This document shows, one piece after another, positions 30,488 through 38,245 of a stretch of 38,245 nt of DNA. The notes beneath the pieces were generated by a model that was given only the letters and a program-made list of their open reading frames with translations, was not told where the DNA came from and searched no databases. A program made the translations under genes and the position numbers. The DNA is from Vibrio sp. UBA2441. GTDB lineage: Bacteria; Pseudomonadota; Gammaproteobacteria; Enterobacterales; Vibrionaceae. Numbering within the stretch: position 1 is the first letter of the stretch; each line of letters opens with the position of its first letter. The stretch lies in NCBI GenBank assembly GCA_002342685.1, contig DDQN01000091.1:1-38245 (forward strand), given 5' to 3'.

Positions 30488-31630
30488 ATGTCAAAACGTG
30501 ATTTTTACGAAGTATTAGGCGTCGGCCGTGAAGCCTCTGAGCGAGATATTAAGAAGGCGTATAAACGCCTTGCGATGAAACACCACCCTGATCGTAACCA
30601 AGGTGATGAAAATGCCGCGGAACAGTTTAAAGAAGTAAAAGAAGCGTACGAAATTTTAACCGATCCACAAAAGAAAGCGGCTTACGACCAATATGGTCAT
30701 GCTGCGTTTGAACAAGGTGGTATGGGCGGTGGCGGCTTCGGCGGCGGCAGTGCTGATTTCGGTGATATTTTTGGCGATGTATTTGGCGATATCTTTGGTG
30801 GCGGCCGTCGTGGCGGTGGTCAGGCAAGAGCACAACGTGGCGCTGATCTTCGTTACAACATGGAGCTGTCTCTTGAAGATGCCGTTCGTGGTTGCGAAAA
30901 AGAGATAGAAGTCCCAACGTTAGTTGAATGTGATACTTGTCATGGCTCAGGCGCGAAAAAAGGCTCTAGCCCAGAAACGTGTGGAACCTGTCATGGCCAT
31001 GGTCAAGTTCAGATGCGCCAAGGTTTCTTCGCAGTTCAGCAAACGTGCCCTACCTGTAATGGTAAAGGTAAAACGATTAAAGACCCATGTAACTCATGTC
31101 ATGGACAAGGTCGTAAGCAGAAAACCAAAACACTTAACGTTAAGATCCCTGCAGGTGTAGATACTGGCGACCGTATTCGTCTTTCGGGTGAAGGTGAAGC
31201 TGGTGAGCAAGGAGCTCCAGCGGGCGATTTATATGTACAGGTGCATGTTCGTGAACACCATATTTTTGAACGTGATGGTAATAACCTTTACTGCGAAGTT
31301 CCTGTTAGCTTTGCTCAGGCAGCACTTGGTGGCGAAGTAGAAGTTCCGACATTAGATGGACGAGTTAACCTCAAAGTACCTAGCGAGACTCAAACTGACC
31401 GTATGTTCCGCATGCGAGGTAAAGGTGTTAAAGGTGTACGTGGCGGCGGCGTTGGCGATTTGATTGTTAAATTGGTAGTGGAAACTCCAGTTAAATTAAG
31501 TTCTCGCCAAAAAGAACTACTGCGTGAATTTGAAGAGAGTTGTGGCGGCGATGCAGCGAATAAGCATCAGCCAAAATCGGAAGGTTTTTTTAACGGCGTT
31601 AAGAAGTTTTTTGACGACCTGACCAGCTAA
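30488..31630 (+). CDS. dnaJ: DnaJ, Hsp40 co-chaperone
   Basis: 381 residues from the ATG at 30488 (MSKRDFYEVLGVG); upstream in-frame codons are not conserved. The J domain contains HHPDRNQ (HPD), then a Gly/Phe-rich linker (about 75-115), four zinc-finger repeats CDTCHGSG, CGTCHGHG, CPTCNGKG and CNSCHGQG, and the C-terminal peptide-binding domain. It delivers substrates to DnaK and stimulates its ATPase. It lies 319 bp downstream of dnaK, with the repeat array in between. Confidence 0.97.
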   Translation: MSKRDFYEVLGVGREASERDIKKAYKRLAMKHHPDRNQGDENAAEQFKEVKEAYEILTDPQKKAAYDQYGHAAFEQGGMGGGGFGGGSADFGDIFGDVFGDIFGGGRRGGGQARAQRGADLRYNMELSLEDAVRGCEKEIEVPTLVECDTCHGSGAKKGSSPETCGTCHGHGQVQMRQGFFAVQQTCPTCNGKGKTIKDPCNSCHGQGRKQKTKTLNVKIPAGVDTGDRIRLSGEGEAGEQGAPAGDLYVQVHVREHHIFERDGNNLYCEVPVSFAQAALGGEVEVPTLDGRVNLKVPSETQTDRMFRMRGKGVKGVRGGGVGDLIVKLVVETPVKLSSRQKELLREFEESCGGDAANKHQPKSEGFFNGVKKFFDDLTS

Positions 31631-31655
31631 TAACGCACTTTAAATATGACTTCAG

Positions 31656-31687
31656 AATAAGCCAGCAACTCGCTGGCTTATTTTTTT
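31656..31687. terminator. Terminator after dnaJ
   Basis: AATAAGCCAGC (31656-31666) pairs with GCTGGCTTATT (31672-31682) and a T-run follows on the plus strand. It lies between dnaJ and the convergent pilin gene. Confidence 0.9.
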
Positions 31688-31698
31688 GTTACTCTTGT

Positions 31699-32136
31699 CT
31701 ATTGATGTAACCAGCATTCTTGGGGCTGCATTAATCCTGATGCCTTCAGTGTTAATACCCCGCAACCATCCTTACTTTGCCCTGATTGTTTCTGAGGCGT
31801 TGCTGATAATGTGTAAGTATTGGAGTCGTCGATAGAGAACCAATATCGGTTTTTATCTGAATCACAAAATGAACAGCTGCCATCGGTTATCAGAGTGAAA
31901 TTGTAGCCATTAGTAAACTGTGCATTTCTCCTGTCGTATGTATCTTCTAACTTTAATTGTATTTTGATCAGGTCCATCTGAGCCTGATTCCGATAAGCTT
32001 TCAATACGGTTTTCTGATAGCTGGGGTAGATAACCATTGAAAGAATCGAAATCGTGGTTACAACCACTAACAGTTCGAGTAATGTCATCCCCTTAACCTT
32101 CTTATGGCATTGATTACATTCGGTTCTTAGAGTCAT
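31699..32136 (-). CDS. pilE: Type IV minor pilin, PilE-like
   Basis: 145 residues from the ATG at 32136, which has a GAGG ribosome-binding site (an in-frame TTG at 32163 is weaker). Short leader, then prepilin cleavage KVKG before MTLLELLVVVTTISILSMVIYPSY: Glu5 and the hydrophobic helix are typical. The head domain has paired Cys (CSFC, CGV, ECW) for a disulfide loop. Processed by PilD and used in the pilus tip or assembly complex. It is divergent from the fimT operon, the order known after dnaJ in Vibrio. Confidence 0.85.
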   Translation of the reverse strand: MTLRTECNQCHKKVKGMTLLELLVVVTTISILSMVIYPSYQKTVLKAYRNQAQMDLIKIQLKLEDTYDRRNAQFTNGYNFTLITDGSCSFCDSDKNRYWFSIDDSNTYTLSATPQKQSGQSKDGCGVLTLKASGLMQPQECWLHQ

Positions 32137-32202
32137 TTCTAATCCCTCATTTTTATTCACCAATCTATTTTTCTTAACTGTTACTCTTTCGGCAACAAAA
32201 CA

Positions 32203-32742
32203 TTGATGCGTTCATTTAGTTGCAAGTGGAATTGGGAAATGTCTCGCGGGTTTACCTTTATTGAAATTTTAGTCTCTTTATTTATCGTGTTAGCACTGGT
32301 GACTTCGGCTACGCCGAGCTGGCGTACTTTTTATCAAAAATATCAGATGAAAGCGTTGGCTGTCGGGTTTCAAGACTTTTTCATTTATGTACGTTCTGAG
32401 GCGGTATTCAGAAACAAAAATCTGTGGGTTTATTTTGAGAAAACACGTTTGGGAGAGAGAGATGAGTGGACAATTTACGCGTTGGATCAGGATATTACCG
32501 AATTGGACAAACAGGCTTTAACGCAAAAGTCGTTGTCGGTTCGTCAGGGGGAAGCTCAATCAATTAATGTTAACTGGAGCAAAGTAAAAATAAGTGGTGT
32601 GAACGGGCGGCCCGGATTGAGTGGGCACATTATTTTCTCAATGAATGGTGAAGAGTGGCTTAAAGTTATTTTCCATAATATTACCGGAAGAGTCCGGATT
32701 TGCTCGGTTGGCGCTGCGTATTTTGGTTATCCCGAGTGCTAA
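32203..32742 (+). CDS. fimT: Type IV pilus minor pilin, FimT/GspH-like
   Basis: 179 residues. Prepilin motif SRG before FTFIEILVSLFIVLALVTSA, then a globular head (WRTFYQKYQMKALAVGFQDFFIYVRSEAVFRN) matching FimT/GspH. An alternative start is Met13, which gives a short leader MSRG. First gene of fimT-pilW-pilX-pilV. It overlaps the pilW frame by up to 98 nt unless pilW starts later. Confidence 0.85.
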   Translation: MMRSFSCKWNWEMSRGFTFIEILVSLFIVLALVTSATPSWRTFYQKYQMKALAVGFQDFFIYVRSEAVFRNKNLWVYFEKTRLGERDEWTIYALDQDITELDKQALTQKSLSVRQGEAQSINVNWSKVKISGVNGRPGLSGHIIFSMNGEEWLKVIFHNITGRVRICSVGAAYFGYPEC

Positions 32743-33316
32743 AAGGAAGGCTCAGATAGGCCTTTCCATCACAGAACTTTTAATTGCATCTGTGCTTGGT
32801 GTACTTGTCATTATTATGGCTGTGTCATCACTGATTGCGCTTCAAAGAGTTACCGCGGATAAGCGAGACCAGGTCTATTTGCGTCAGAGTTTATATGATG
32901 TGCTTCGATACATTGGTGATGATATTCGCAGAGCTGGCTTCAATGCCAAAGAGGGAGAAACGCTCAGGTTAACTGGCCACTCTTCACTGTTTGCCACGTC
33001 TGACCATGGGATAAGCTATGTGTACAATAATGAAGGTCAATATACGCTTACTTCATTGGTTGGGGACATGCAGGAATACAAATTGAAGTTATGCACCTCG
33101 ACCATGACGTCGCCTCCGGCACTGGGAGCTTGCTCTATGTACTTTTCCTTGTTGAATGAGCAGCGTATTCGGTTAACTGATTTTACGGTCTCTTTGCAGC
33201 CATTGGGTGAAATGCAAGAGTCAGCTTTGATCTCCATTTCATTGTCGGCAACACTGGTAAATAGTGACTATTCTGAATCGTTAATGATAAAAATAAAGCA
33301 GAGGAATTGGCAGTGA
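32645..33316 (+). CDS. pilW: Type IV pilus minor pilin PilW
   Basis: Up to 223 residues. The prepilin site is QIG before LSITELLIASVLGVLVIIMAV, followed by DVLRYIGDDIRRAGFNA, a PilW hallmark. The start is uncertain: the ATG at 32645 gives a 98-nt overlap with fimT and an unusually long leader, while a TTG at 32723 gives a 13-residue leader (MVIPSAKRKAQIG) typical of prepilins. The latter is more plausible biologically but lacks a clear ribosome-binding site. Confidence 0.8.
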   Translation: MVKSGLKLFSIILPEESGFARLALRILVIPSAKRKAQIGLSITELLIASVLGVLVIIMAVSSLIALQRVTADKRDQVYLRQSLYDVLRYIGDDIRRAGFNAKEGETLRLTGHSSLFATSDHGISYVYNNEGQYTLTSLVGDMQEYKLKLCTSTMTSPPALGACSMYFSLLNEQRIRLTDFTVSLQPLGEMQESALISISLSATLVNSDYSESLMIKIKQRNWQ

Positions 33317-33711
33317 ACCCGCATAGAGGTATCGCGACACTGATGATTACGAGTGTAGTGGTACTGGTTTCTTTGCTGATCACTCTTTCATTTTCGCGCA
33401 GCATATTTTATCAGTCTAAAAGGATAAAGAACGAGATAAGCTCGAGGCAGAGCCATTGGTTGGCTGAAGGGGGCTTAGAATGTGTATACATGCAGGTTCG
33501 ATCTGGTTTTCATTTAGTTAATGCTCCCTCTAATTGTCAGTTAAGCCCTTCATTATCCGTTGCAATCACGCAAAATGAAAACGCACTATATGAAATAAGT
33601 TCACGGTCTGAAGGAAGTTGGCTCAAAAAACAGGTCTATTATTCCGAGCAACCATCACTTGTTACTACTCCCATATGGAGAAAAGGAAGTTGGTATGATT
33701 CGATGGAGTAG
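33313..33711 (+). CDS. pilX: Type IV pilus assembly protein PilX-like
   Basis: 132 residues from GTG at 33313, which overlaps the pilW stop in GTGA and has AGAGGA upstream. Short leader NPHRG before IATLMITSVVVLVSLLITL; as in PilX proteins there is no Glu5. Then SRQSHWLAEGGLEC. Minor pilin needed for pilus assembly. The end overlaps pilV by 17 nt. Confidence 0.8.
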   Translation: MNPHRGIATLMITSVVVLVSLLITLSFSRSIFYQSKRIKNEISSRQSHWLAEGGLECVYMQVRSGFHLVNAPSNCQLSPSLSVAITQNENALYEISSRSEGSWLKKQVYYSEQPSLVTTPIWRKGSWYDSME

Positions 33712-34150
33712 GTTGGGTGGGTTAGGACTGATAGAGGTTCTTATTTCATTGTTATTAATTTCAATGAGCGCAATTGGTCTTCTTAAGGTTCAATCTTATG
33801 TGCTGAAAAGTGCTGAGTATTCACGAATGAGTCTTAGTGCTTTATACCTGGCAGAAACTCAACTGGAGGTGTTTACAGCACGATCTCTGGATGGTTCACA
33901 CGGAACCATTCGCTATGATTCTATTGTATCGGGTGAACGGACGGCGTTATCGGGTGATGATGAATATACGCTAAACTGGATAGTTACCCCAATAGGGATA
34001 ACGAAGCCTAATCAGGGGAAGTTGATTGATATGTCGGCGTCATGGTTTAGTCGGGAAGGGAGCGTACATTCGGTTTCATTGCGCACATTCATTTCTGCAT
34101 ATAGTGAATTTGACCATGACAAAGAGAGCCCAATAACGGACTTATCCTAG
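33695..34150 (+). CDS. pilV: Type IV pilus minor pilin PilV-like
   Basis: 151 residues from the ATG at 33695 with AAGGAAG upstream. Leader MIRWSRLGG before LGLIEVLISLLLISMSAIG: Glu5 present, then QSYVLKSAEYSRMSLSALYLAETQLE. Typical PilV/GspI arrangement. Last gene of the operon, 126 bp before the iron operon. Confidence 0.8.
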   Translation: MIRWSRLGGLGLIEVLISLLLISMSAIGLLKVQSYVLKSAEYSRMSLSALYLAETQLEVFTARSLDGSHGTIRYDSIVSGERTALSGDDEYTLNWIVTPIGITKPNQGKLIDMSASWFSREGSVHSVSLRTFISAYSEFDHDKESPITDLS

Positions 34151-34211
34151 ATGTTACTTGGAAATAGATATCATTACCTTATGATTTTAAACCTGAATAT
34201 TCATTAATCTT

Positions 34212-34230
34212 ATTGCAAATCGTTCGCATT
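34212..34230 (+). promoter_or_regulatory. Candidate Fur box before fecB
   Basis: ATTGCAAATCGTTCGCATT matches 13 of 19 positions of the classical Fur consensus and is partly palindromic. It lies 46 bp before the fecB start, where iron-dependent repression is expected. Confidence 0.5.
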
Positions 34231-34276
34231 CGTATTATCGTTAGAGCCAATAAATAGACTCAATATAGGCGATAAG

Positions 34277-35161
34277 ATGTTTAAACGATGGATAGGTGCA
34301 TTGGCATGCATATTTGCAATAGGCACTGCGCAAGCAGGCATTAAAGTTGAGGATGAGCTGGGGGTTCTTGTGCTAGACAAAGCACCCAAGAGAGTTGTTG
34401 CTCTTGAGTTTTCTTTTGTTGATGCGCTTGCTAATTTGGGCGTGTCTCCGGTTGGCGTTGCCGATGATGGTGATAGTAATCGAGTTATTGAGCCAATCCG
34501 AGCGGCTATTTCTCCTTGGACATCTGTCGGCTCTCGTTCACAGCCGAGCCTGGAAGTTATTGCCTCACTTAAACCCGATTTGATTATTGCGGATCGTGAA
34601 AGACATGAAGCCATTTATGAAGATCTCAAGCGGATCGCGCCAACACTTATTTTAAAGAGTCGCGGTGAAACCTATCAGGACAATTTAAAAGCGGTAGTAA
34701 AGGTTGCAGCGGCATTTGATCGCCAGTCTGATATGGAGAAACGCATCGAAGAACACAATGCACTTATGGATACATTTGCCGATAGAATCAAAAGTGACTC
34801 TAGCGTAATGTTTGCGGTATCCAGTTCCCGAGCGGTTACTATGCATGGCCCTAAAGCCTATGCGGGTGGTGTCATGGCACGGTTAGGTTTAGCGTCTCCG
34901 ATCCCAGAGGAGACAGATCAGGCCTACGTCAGAAGCACGTTAGAAAGGTTACTTCAGGCCAATCCTGATTATTTTTTGGTCGGCGAATATGGTGACGAAA
35001 CTGTCATTGATGACTTTAAGAAAAACCAACTATGGCCTTTAATGACATCGGTGAAGAATGGCCATTATATCGAAACCGATCCTCGTCTTTGGTCTTTAAA
35101 TAGAGGCATGATTGCGGCAGAAATTATGGCTGTTGAGATTGAAGCTCTACTTCAGAAATGA
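34277..35161 (+). CDS. fecB: Iron(III)-siderophore/dicitrate periplasmic binding protein (FecB-like)
   Basis: 294 residues. Signal peptide to about A20 (AQA before G). The mature part shows PKRVVALEFSFVDALANLGV, SLEVIASLKPDLIIAD, IAPTLIL and the C-terminal PDYFLVGEYG..W..LNRGMIAAEIM, typical of helical-backbone class III binding proteins. Captures a ferric chelate in the periplasm for the FecCD permease. First gene of a tight four-gene operon (ATGA overlap with fecC). The vibrioferrin proteins PvuBCDE are close relatives and cannot be excluded; no TonB-dependent receptor is adjacent in the window. Confidence 0.8.
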   Translation: MFKRWIGALACIFAIGTAQAGIKVEDELGVLVLDKAPKRVVALEFSFVDALANLGVSPVGVADDGDSNRVIEPIRAAISPWTSVGSRSQPSLEVIASLKPDLIIADRERHEAIYEDLKRIAPTLILKSRGETYQDNLKAVVKVAAAFDRQSDMEKRIEEHNALMDTFADRIKSDSSVMFAVSSSRAVTMHGPKAYAGGVMARLGLASPIPEETDQAYVRSTLERLLQANPDYFLVGEYGDETVIDDFKKNQLWPLMTSVKNGHYIETDPRLWSLNRGMIAAEIMAVEIEALLQK

Positions 35162-36195
35162 ACTCGATAGTACAACCATTACCTATCGCCCTGTTTCTTG
35201 GTTATAAAACCAAGGTCGCAGGGCTGATTTTACTGATGTTGGTTGGGTTTGTTTACGCTCTTATTAGCGCGTCTAGTTTTCCTTTGTCTCTGTCGGATGT
35301 GATTCACCTTATCACTGGGCAGTCTGGAAACCCTATTCACCAACACATTATTACTTCCATTCGTTTGCCAAGAGCTCTGGTGGCCATGTTTGCCGGTATG
35401 GGCTTAGCTGTTTCGGGTTTAATAATGCAATCGCTGACCAGAAACGCGCTCGCCTCACCCTCTATTTTTGGAGTGAGTGCAGGGGCGGCCTTTGCTTTCG
35501 CTTTTGCCTCTACCGGATTAGTACCTGTACTTGGAAAAGCTCCAATTCTTTTGGTTACTTTTATTGGTGCACTTACCGCGGGTATCTTAGTATTTTTTCT
35601 TGCAGGGCTTCACCAAACTAAAGTTAATCAAATAAGAGTGGTTTTAGCTGGCGTTGCGCTTAATTTTATATTTATTTCACTCACACGTGCCGCCGTTATT
35701 TTTGCCGATGAGCATGCCTATGGTGTATTGCACTGGCTAACAGGATCTGTCGCAAATACTGGTTGGAAAGATGTGCATCTGATCGTCCCTGTCGTGGTTA
35801 TTTCGTTAATGCTCAGTGGATACCTGGCTTTTCAGCTTAACCTCCTCCGCTTAGGAGAGTCCATGATGCAAAGCATTGGCGGAAGGTTAATGTTGGTTCG
35901 TTTGTTAGGTAGCTTCATTGTTGTTCTGCTTATCGCTGCGTGTGTAAGCGCTGCAGGACCAATAGGGTTTGTTGGTCTAATGGTTCCTCACATCTCCCGG
36001 TATTGGGTCGGCTATGATATTCGAAAACTGATCCCTATAACGGCTTTACTTGGCGGTAATCTTGTTATATATGCCGACGTTGTTAGTCGTTTCATCAAGC
36101 ATGGTCAAGAGAGTCCGGTAGGAATAGTAACGACGTTACTGGGTGCACTGTTTTTCTTGGGGTTGGCGCGTCACCAGGTGAGGAAATCGTTATGA
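35158..36195 (+). CDS. fecC: Ferric-chelate ABC transporter permease (FecC-like)
   Basis: 345 residues, BtuC/FecCD family with about ten membrane segments. RLPRALVAMFAGMGLAVSG, then LTRNALASPSIFGVSAGA and GPIGFVGLMVPHISR are the family motifs; the last is the coupling region contacting the ATPase. Overlaps fecB and fecD by 4 nt each. Pairs with FecD to form the inner-membrane channel. Confidence 0.88.
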   Translation: MNSIVQPLPIALFLGYKTKVAGLILLMLVGFVYALISASSFPLSLSDVIHLITGQSGNPIHQHIITSIRLPRALVAMFAGMGLAVSGLIMQSLTRNALASPSIFGVSAGAAFAFAFASTGLVPVLGKAPILLVTFIGALTAGILVFFLAGLHQTKVNQIRVVLAGVALNFIFISLTRAAVIFADEHAYGVLHWLTGSVANTGWKDVHLIVPVVVISLMLSGYLAFQLNLLRLGESMMQSIGGRLMLVRLLGSFIVVLLIAACVSAAGPIGFVGLMVPHISRYWVGYDIRKLIPITALLGGNLVIYADVVSRFIKHGQESPVGIVTTLLGALFFLGLARHQVRKSL

Positions 36196-37169
36196 CTCGT
36201 TGGTATTATTTTGCCGGATTATTCTTTGTAATTTGGCTGGGCTTTGCTGTTTGGCATATTAGCGCAGGTGCTATTTCTATTTCCTGGTCTCAGGTTGTCG
36301 ATACTTTATTGGGCAATAATGCAGAACATGAATTTATCATCATGGGTTACCGTCTACCAAGAATGCTGGTGGCTAGTTTAGTTGGTGGTTCGTTGGGGTT
36401 GTCTGGACTATTAGTGCAAGGTGTTGTGCGTAACCCACTTGCTTCACCGGATGTTTTAGGTGTTACCTCCGGGGCGAGTTTGGCGGTTGTTGCTGTCAGT
36501 ATTTTTGTAAAAGACCTTCCTATTGCTTGGTTTCCGGTTGTCGCTTTATTCGGAGGGGCGTTATCCACTGGTGTTTTACTTTGGTTGGCACGTGGTGCAC
36601 TGCATAGACCTGCTGGGTTGGCTTTGATTGGCATAGCCTTAGCTGCGGTTTGCTCTGCTGGCATAGATTTTTTATTGATCAGTCATCCGTTAGAAATTAA
36701 TACGTCGATGATCTGGCTGACGGGCTCTGTATGGGGTAGAAATTGGTCTCATTTACCAATGCTTTTGAGCTGGTTTGTTGTACTGCTGCCATTGGCGATT
36801 TATCTCGCGTTTAAACTTGATTTAATGAGCCTTGGTGATGAGCTGGCACATGGCCTTGGTGTCAAAGTCGATATAACGCGTTTGTTCGCACTCATGGTTT
36901 CTATTGCATTAGCTTGTGTTGCGGTTTCAATTTGCGGGAATATTGGTTTCATTGGCTTAGTTGCCCCTCATGGTGCGAGGTTGCTCATTGGTGGGCGGCA
37001 TTTGCCCCTTATTCCTATCACTATGTTACTGGGTGCGGCATTGTTGCTTAGCGCCGATTTATTCGCCCGTATATTAATGCCTCCCGTCGAGCTTCCTGCC
37101 GGAATACTGACGGCATTTATTGGCGCACCTTATTTTATTTTCTTACTTAACCGCTATAAACATTGGTAA
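36192..37169 (+). CDS. fecD: Ferric-chelate ABC transporter permease (FecD-like)
   Basis: 325 residues, BtuC/FecCD family. YRLPRMLVASLVGGSLGLSG, VVRNPLASPDVLGVTSGAS and GNIGFIGLVAPHGARL are the counterparts of the FecC motifs, confirming paralogous permease halves. Overlaps fecC by 4 nt; fecE starts 5 bp after its stop. Confidence 0.88.
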   Translation: MTRWYYFAGLFFVIWLGFAVWHISAGAISISWSQVVDTLLGNNAEHEFIIMGYRLPRMLVASLVGGSLGLSGLLVQGVVRNPLASPDVLGVTSGASLAVVAVSIFVKDLPIAWFPVVALFGGALSTGVLLWLARGALHRPAGLALIGIALAAVCSAGIDFLLISHPLEINTSMIWLTGSVWGRNWSHLPMLLSWFVVLLPLAIYLAFKLDLMSLGDELAHGLGVKVDITRLFALMVSIALACVAVSICGNIGFIGLVAPHGARLLIGGRHLPLIPITMLLGAALLLSADLFARILMPPVELPAGILTAFIGAPYFIFLLNRYKHW

Positions 37170-37174
37170 TTGAA

Positions 37175-37987
37175 ATGATTTCGCAGCATGCATTTACACT
37201 GAATGATCTTACCTTAAGCTACGGAAAGAACGTTATTGTGGATAACTTATCCACCAAAATCAAAGCCGGAAAACTGACTGCACTCATTGGGCCTAATGGC
37301 TCTGGTAAATCGACGCTGCTAAAATCTTTGGTTAAATTGATTCCGTCCAATAGCGGTGATATTTGGTTAGAGGATAATGTGTCAGCGAAAAAACTGAACA
37401 GCAAACAACTGGCTCAACGTGTCTCTATGTTGCCGCAATCACCTGTGACACCAGAAGGGGTTACTGTCAAAGATCTGGTTGGGTTTGGGCGGGCTCCTTA
37501 TCTAAATGCACTGGGTACATTAACAGAACAGGATAAATGGCATATTAATGAAGCAATGAGACAAACAGAAATTATTGAGTTTGCTGATAGGCCTATCGCT
37601 GCTCTGTCTGGAGGGCAAAGACAGCGAGTATGGATTGCCATGATTCTGGCTCAAGATACTAAAACGGTATTACTTGATGAACCGACCACTTATTTAGACC
37701 TGGCTCATCAGTATGAACTGTTGGATATTTTGCAAAACTTAGTTAACAAAGGGAAGAGTGTCGTTGTTGTATTACACGATCTAAATCAGGCATGTCGGTA
37801 CGCTGATGAATTGATTGTGATGAAGTCGGGGCAAATTTATGATCAAGGCTCACCGGTAAATACATTTACTGAGCCTATGCTAAGTGAAGTATTTAGTCTG
37901 AATGCCCGTATTATTGATGATCCGGAAACAGACACTCCAATGGCAATACCAAGAAGGCTACAGACTAGTATGACTACCTGTAATTAA
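37175..37987 (+). CDS. fecE: Ferric-chelate ABC transporter ATPase (FecE-like)
   Basis: 270 residues from the ATG at 37175; a TTG at 37163 would overlap fecD. Walker A GPNGSGKST near 39-47, Q-loop LPQSPVTPEGVTV, signature LSGGQRQRVW, Walker B TVLLDEPTTYLD and the switch His in LHDLNQACRY. Sequence is close to E. coli FecE by eye, including TPEGVTV and DEPTTYLD. Supplies energy for import through FecCD. The C-terminal extension is slightly longer than in E. coli FecE. A terminator follows at 38139. Confidence 0.88.
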   Translation: MISQHAFTLNDLTLSYGKNVIVDNLSTKIKAGKLTALIGPNGSGKSTLLKSLVKLIPSNSGDIWLEDNVSAKKLNSKQLAQRVSMLPQSPVTPEGVTVKDLVGFGRAPYLNALGTLTEQDKWHINEAMRQTEIIEFADRPIAALSGGQRQRVWIAMILAQDTKTVLLDEPTTYLDLAHQYELLDILQNLVNKGKSVVVVLHDLNQACRYADELIVMKSGQIYDQGSPVNTFTEPMLSEVFSLNARIIDDPETDTPMAIPRRLQTSMTTCN

Positions 37988-38138
37988 ATAGCCCGGTCGT
38001 GTTGGTATGAGGGTTAACATTAACGCATGGTTTTTATAGTTTAAATGCTATGTTTTATTACTATTGAATAAAGTAAGGTATCTAAGTGCTTTAGCTGAAA
38101 AGCATATTTATAATATTAATGCAAAGTGATACTTATTT

Positions 38139-38171
38139 GGTGATATTCCTCCTCAATATCACCTTTTTTTT
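38139..38171 (+). terminator. Terminator of the fec operon
   Basis: GGTGATATT (38139-38147) pairs with AATATCACC (38155-38163), followed by eight T. About 150 bp past fecE. Confidence 0.9.
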
Positions 38172-38199
38172 CGCCTGAAAAAGATCATTGTTATCCAGG

Positions 38200-38240
38200 C
38201 TAGATTCCGGATATCTCATACTTCGATTCCGGAATAATGA
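38200..38240. repeat. REP-like element related to the grpE-dnaK repeats
   Basis: CTAGATTCCGGATATCTC then TTCGATTCCGGAATAATGA parallels the CTAGATTCCAGATAGTTC..CTTCTGGAATGACG units at 27.7-27.9 kb. Here ATTCCGGA (38204-38211) pairs with TCCGGAAT (38228-38235). The stem is kept although both arms changed. It may continue past the window edge. Confidence 0.7.
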
Positions 38241-38245
38241 GATGG

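Overview
The window looks like a chromosomal segment of a marine Vibrio (Vibrionaceae). The right part carries a conserved housekeeping block in the order ssrA (tmRNA, tag ANDENYALAA) - smpB - ratA - rnfH - bamE - recN - nadK - grpE - dnaK - dnaJ - minor type IV pilin genes. From memory this is the neighbourhood in which Vibrio cholerae carries VPI-1 at ssrA, so the island described below occupies the equivalent locus.

Positions about 567-21771 form a 21 kb genomic island inserted at the 3' end of ssrA. It is bounded by the real tmRNA 3' end (21746-21771) and a diverged copy of it (567-591; 23 identities, 2 mismatches, 1 gap), each followed on the minus strand by a rho-independent terminator. 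A P4-type integrase (20340-21581) starts next to the intact tmRNA. Beyond the left boundary a second, different integrase (1-482, cut by the window edge) starts next to the diverged copy in the same geometry, so two islands appear to sit in tandem at one site.

The island backbone (0.7-10.5 kb) has a MatP-like ribbon-helix-helix/coiled-coil protein divergent from a winged-helix protein, a YagK/YfjJ (inovirus Gp2-like) replication-type protein, a lipoprotein, a WYL-type regulator, a RadC/DUF2787 operon, two AlpA-type regulators and a degenerate RNase HI-like protein. This recalls the E. coli CP4-57 element, also at ssrA. The cargo (10.7-20.2 kb) is two antiphage-type modules separated by a complete IS66-family element with a perfect 8-bp target duplication: (i) a superfamily 1 helicase with a degenerate nuclease-like N-terminus plus a DUF2290-type partner, not a defence system I can name; (ii) a DUF3223/DCL-HNH-like protein in operon with HamA and HamB, the Hachiman system.

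Right of the island, smpB and ssrA serve ribosome rescue, bamE outer-membrane assembly, recN (two LexA boxes) DNA repair and nadK NADP supply. grpE and dnaK carry clear sigma-32 promoters, with dnaJ following. Intergenic regions there hold REP-like hairpin elements (27.7-28.0 kb and 38.2 kb, with a compensatory stem change) and a heptanucleotide repeat array inside a 13-bp inverted repeat between dnaK and dnaJ. Then come a pilE gene and a divergent fimT-pilW-pilX-pilV operon of minor pilins, and finally a FecBCDE-type ferric-siderophore ABC transporter operon with a candidate Fur box. All family assignments are by eye from sequence motifs; no searches were run.
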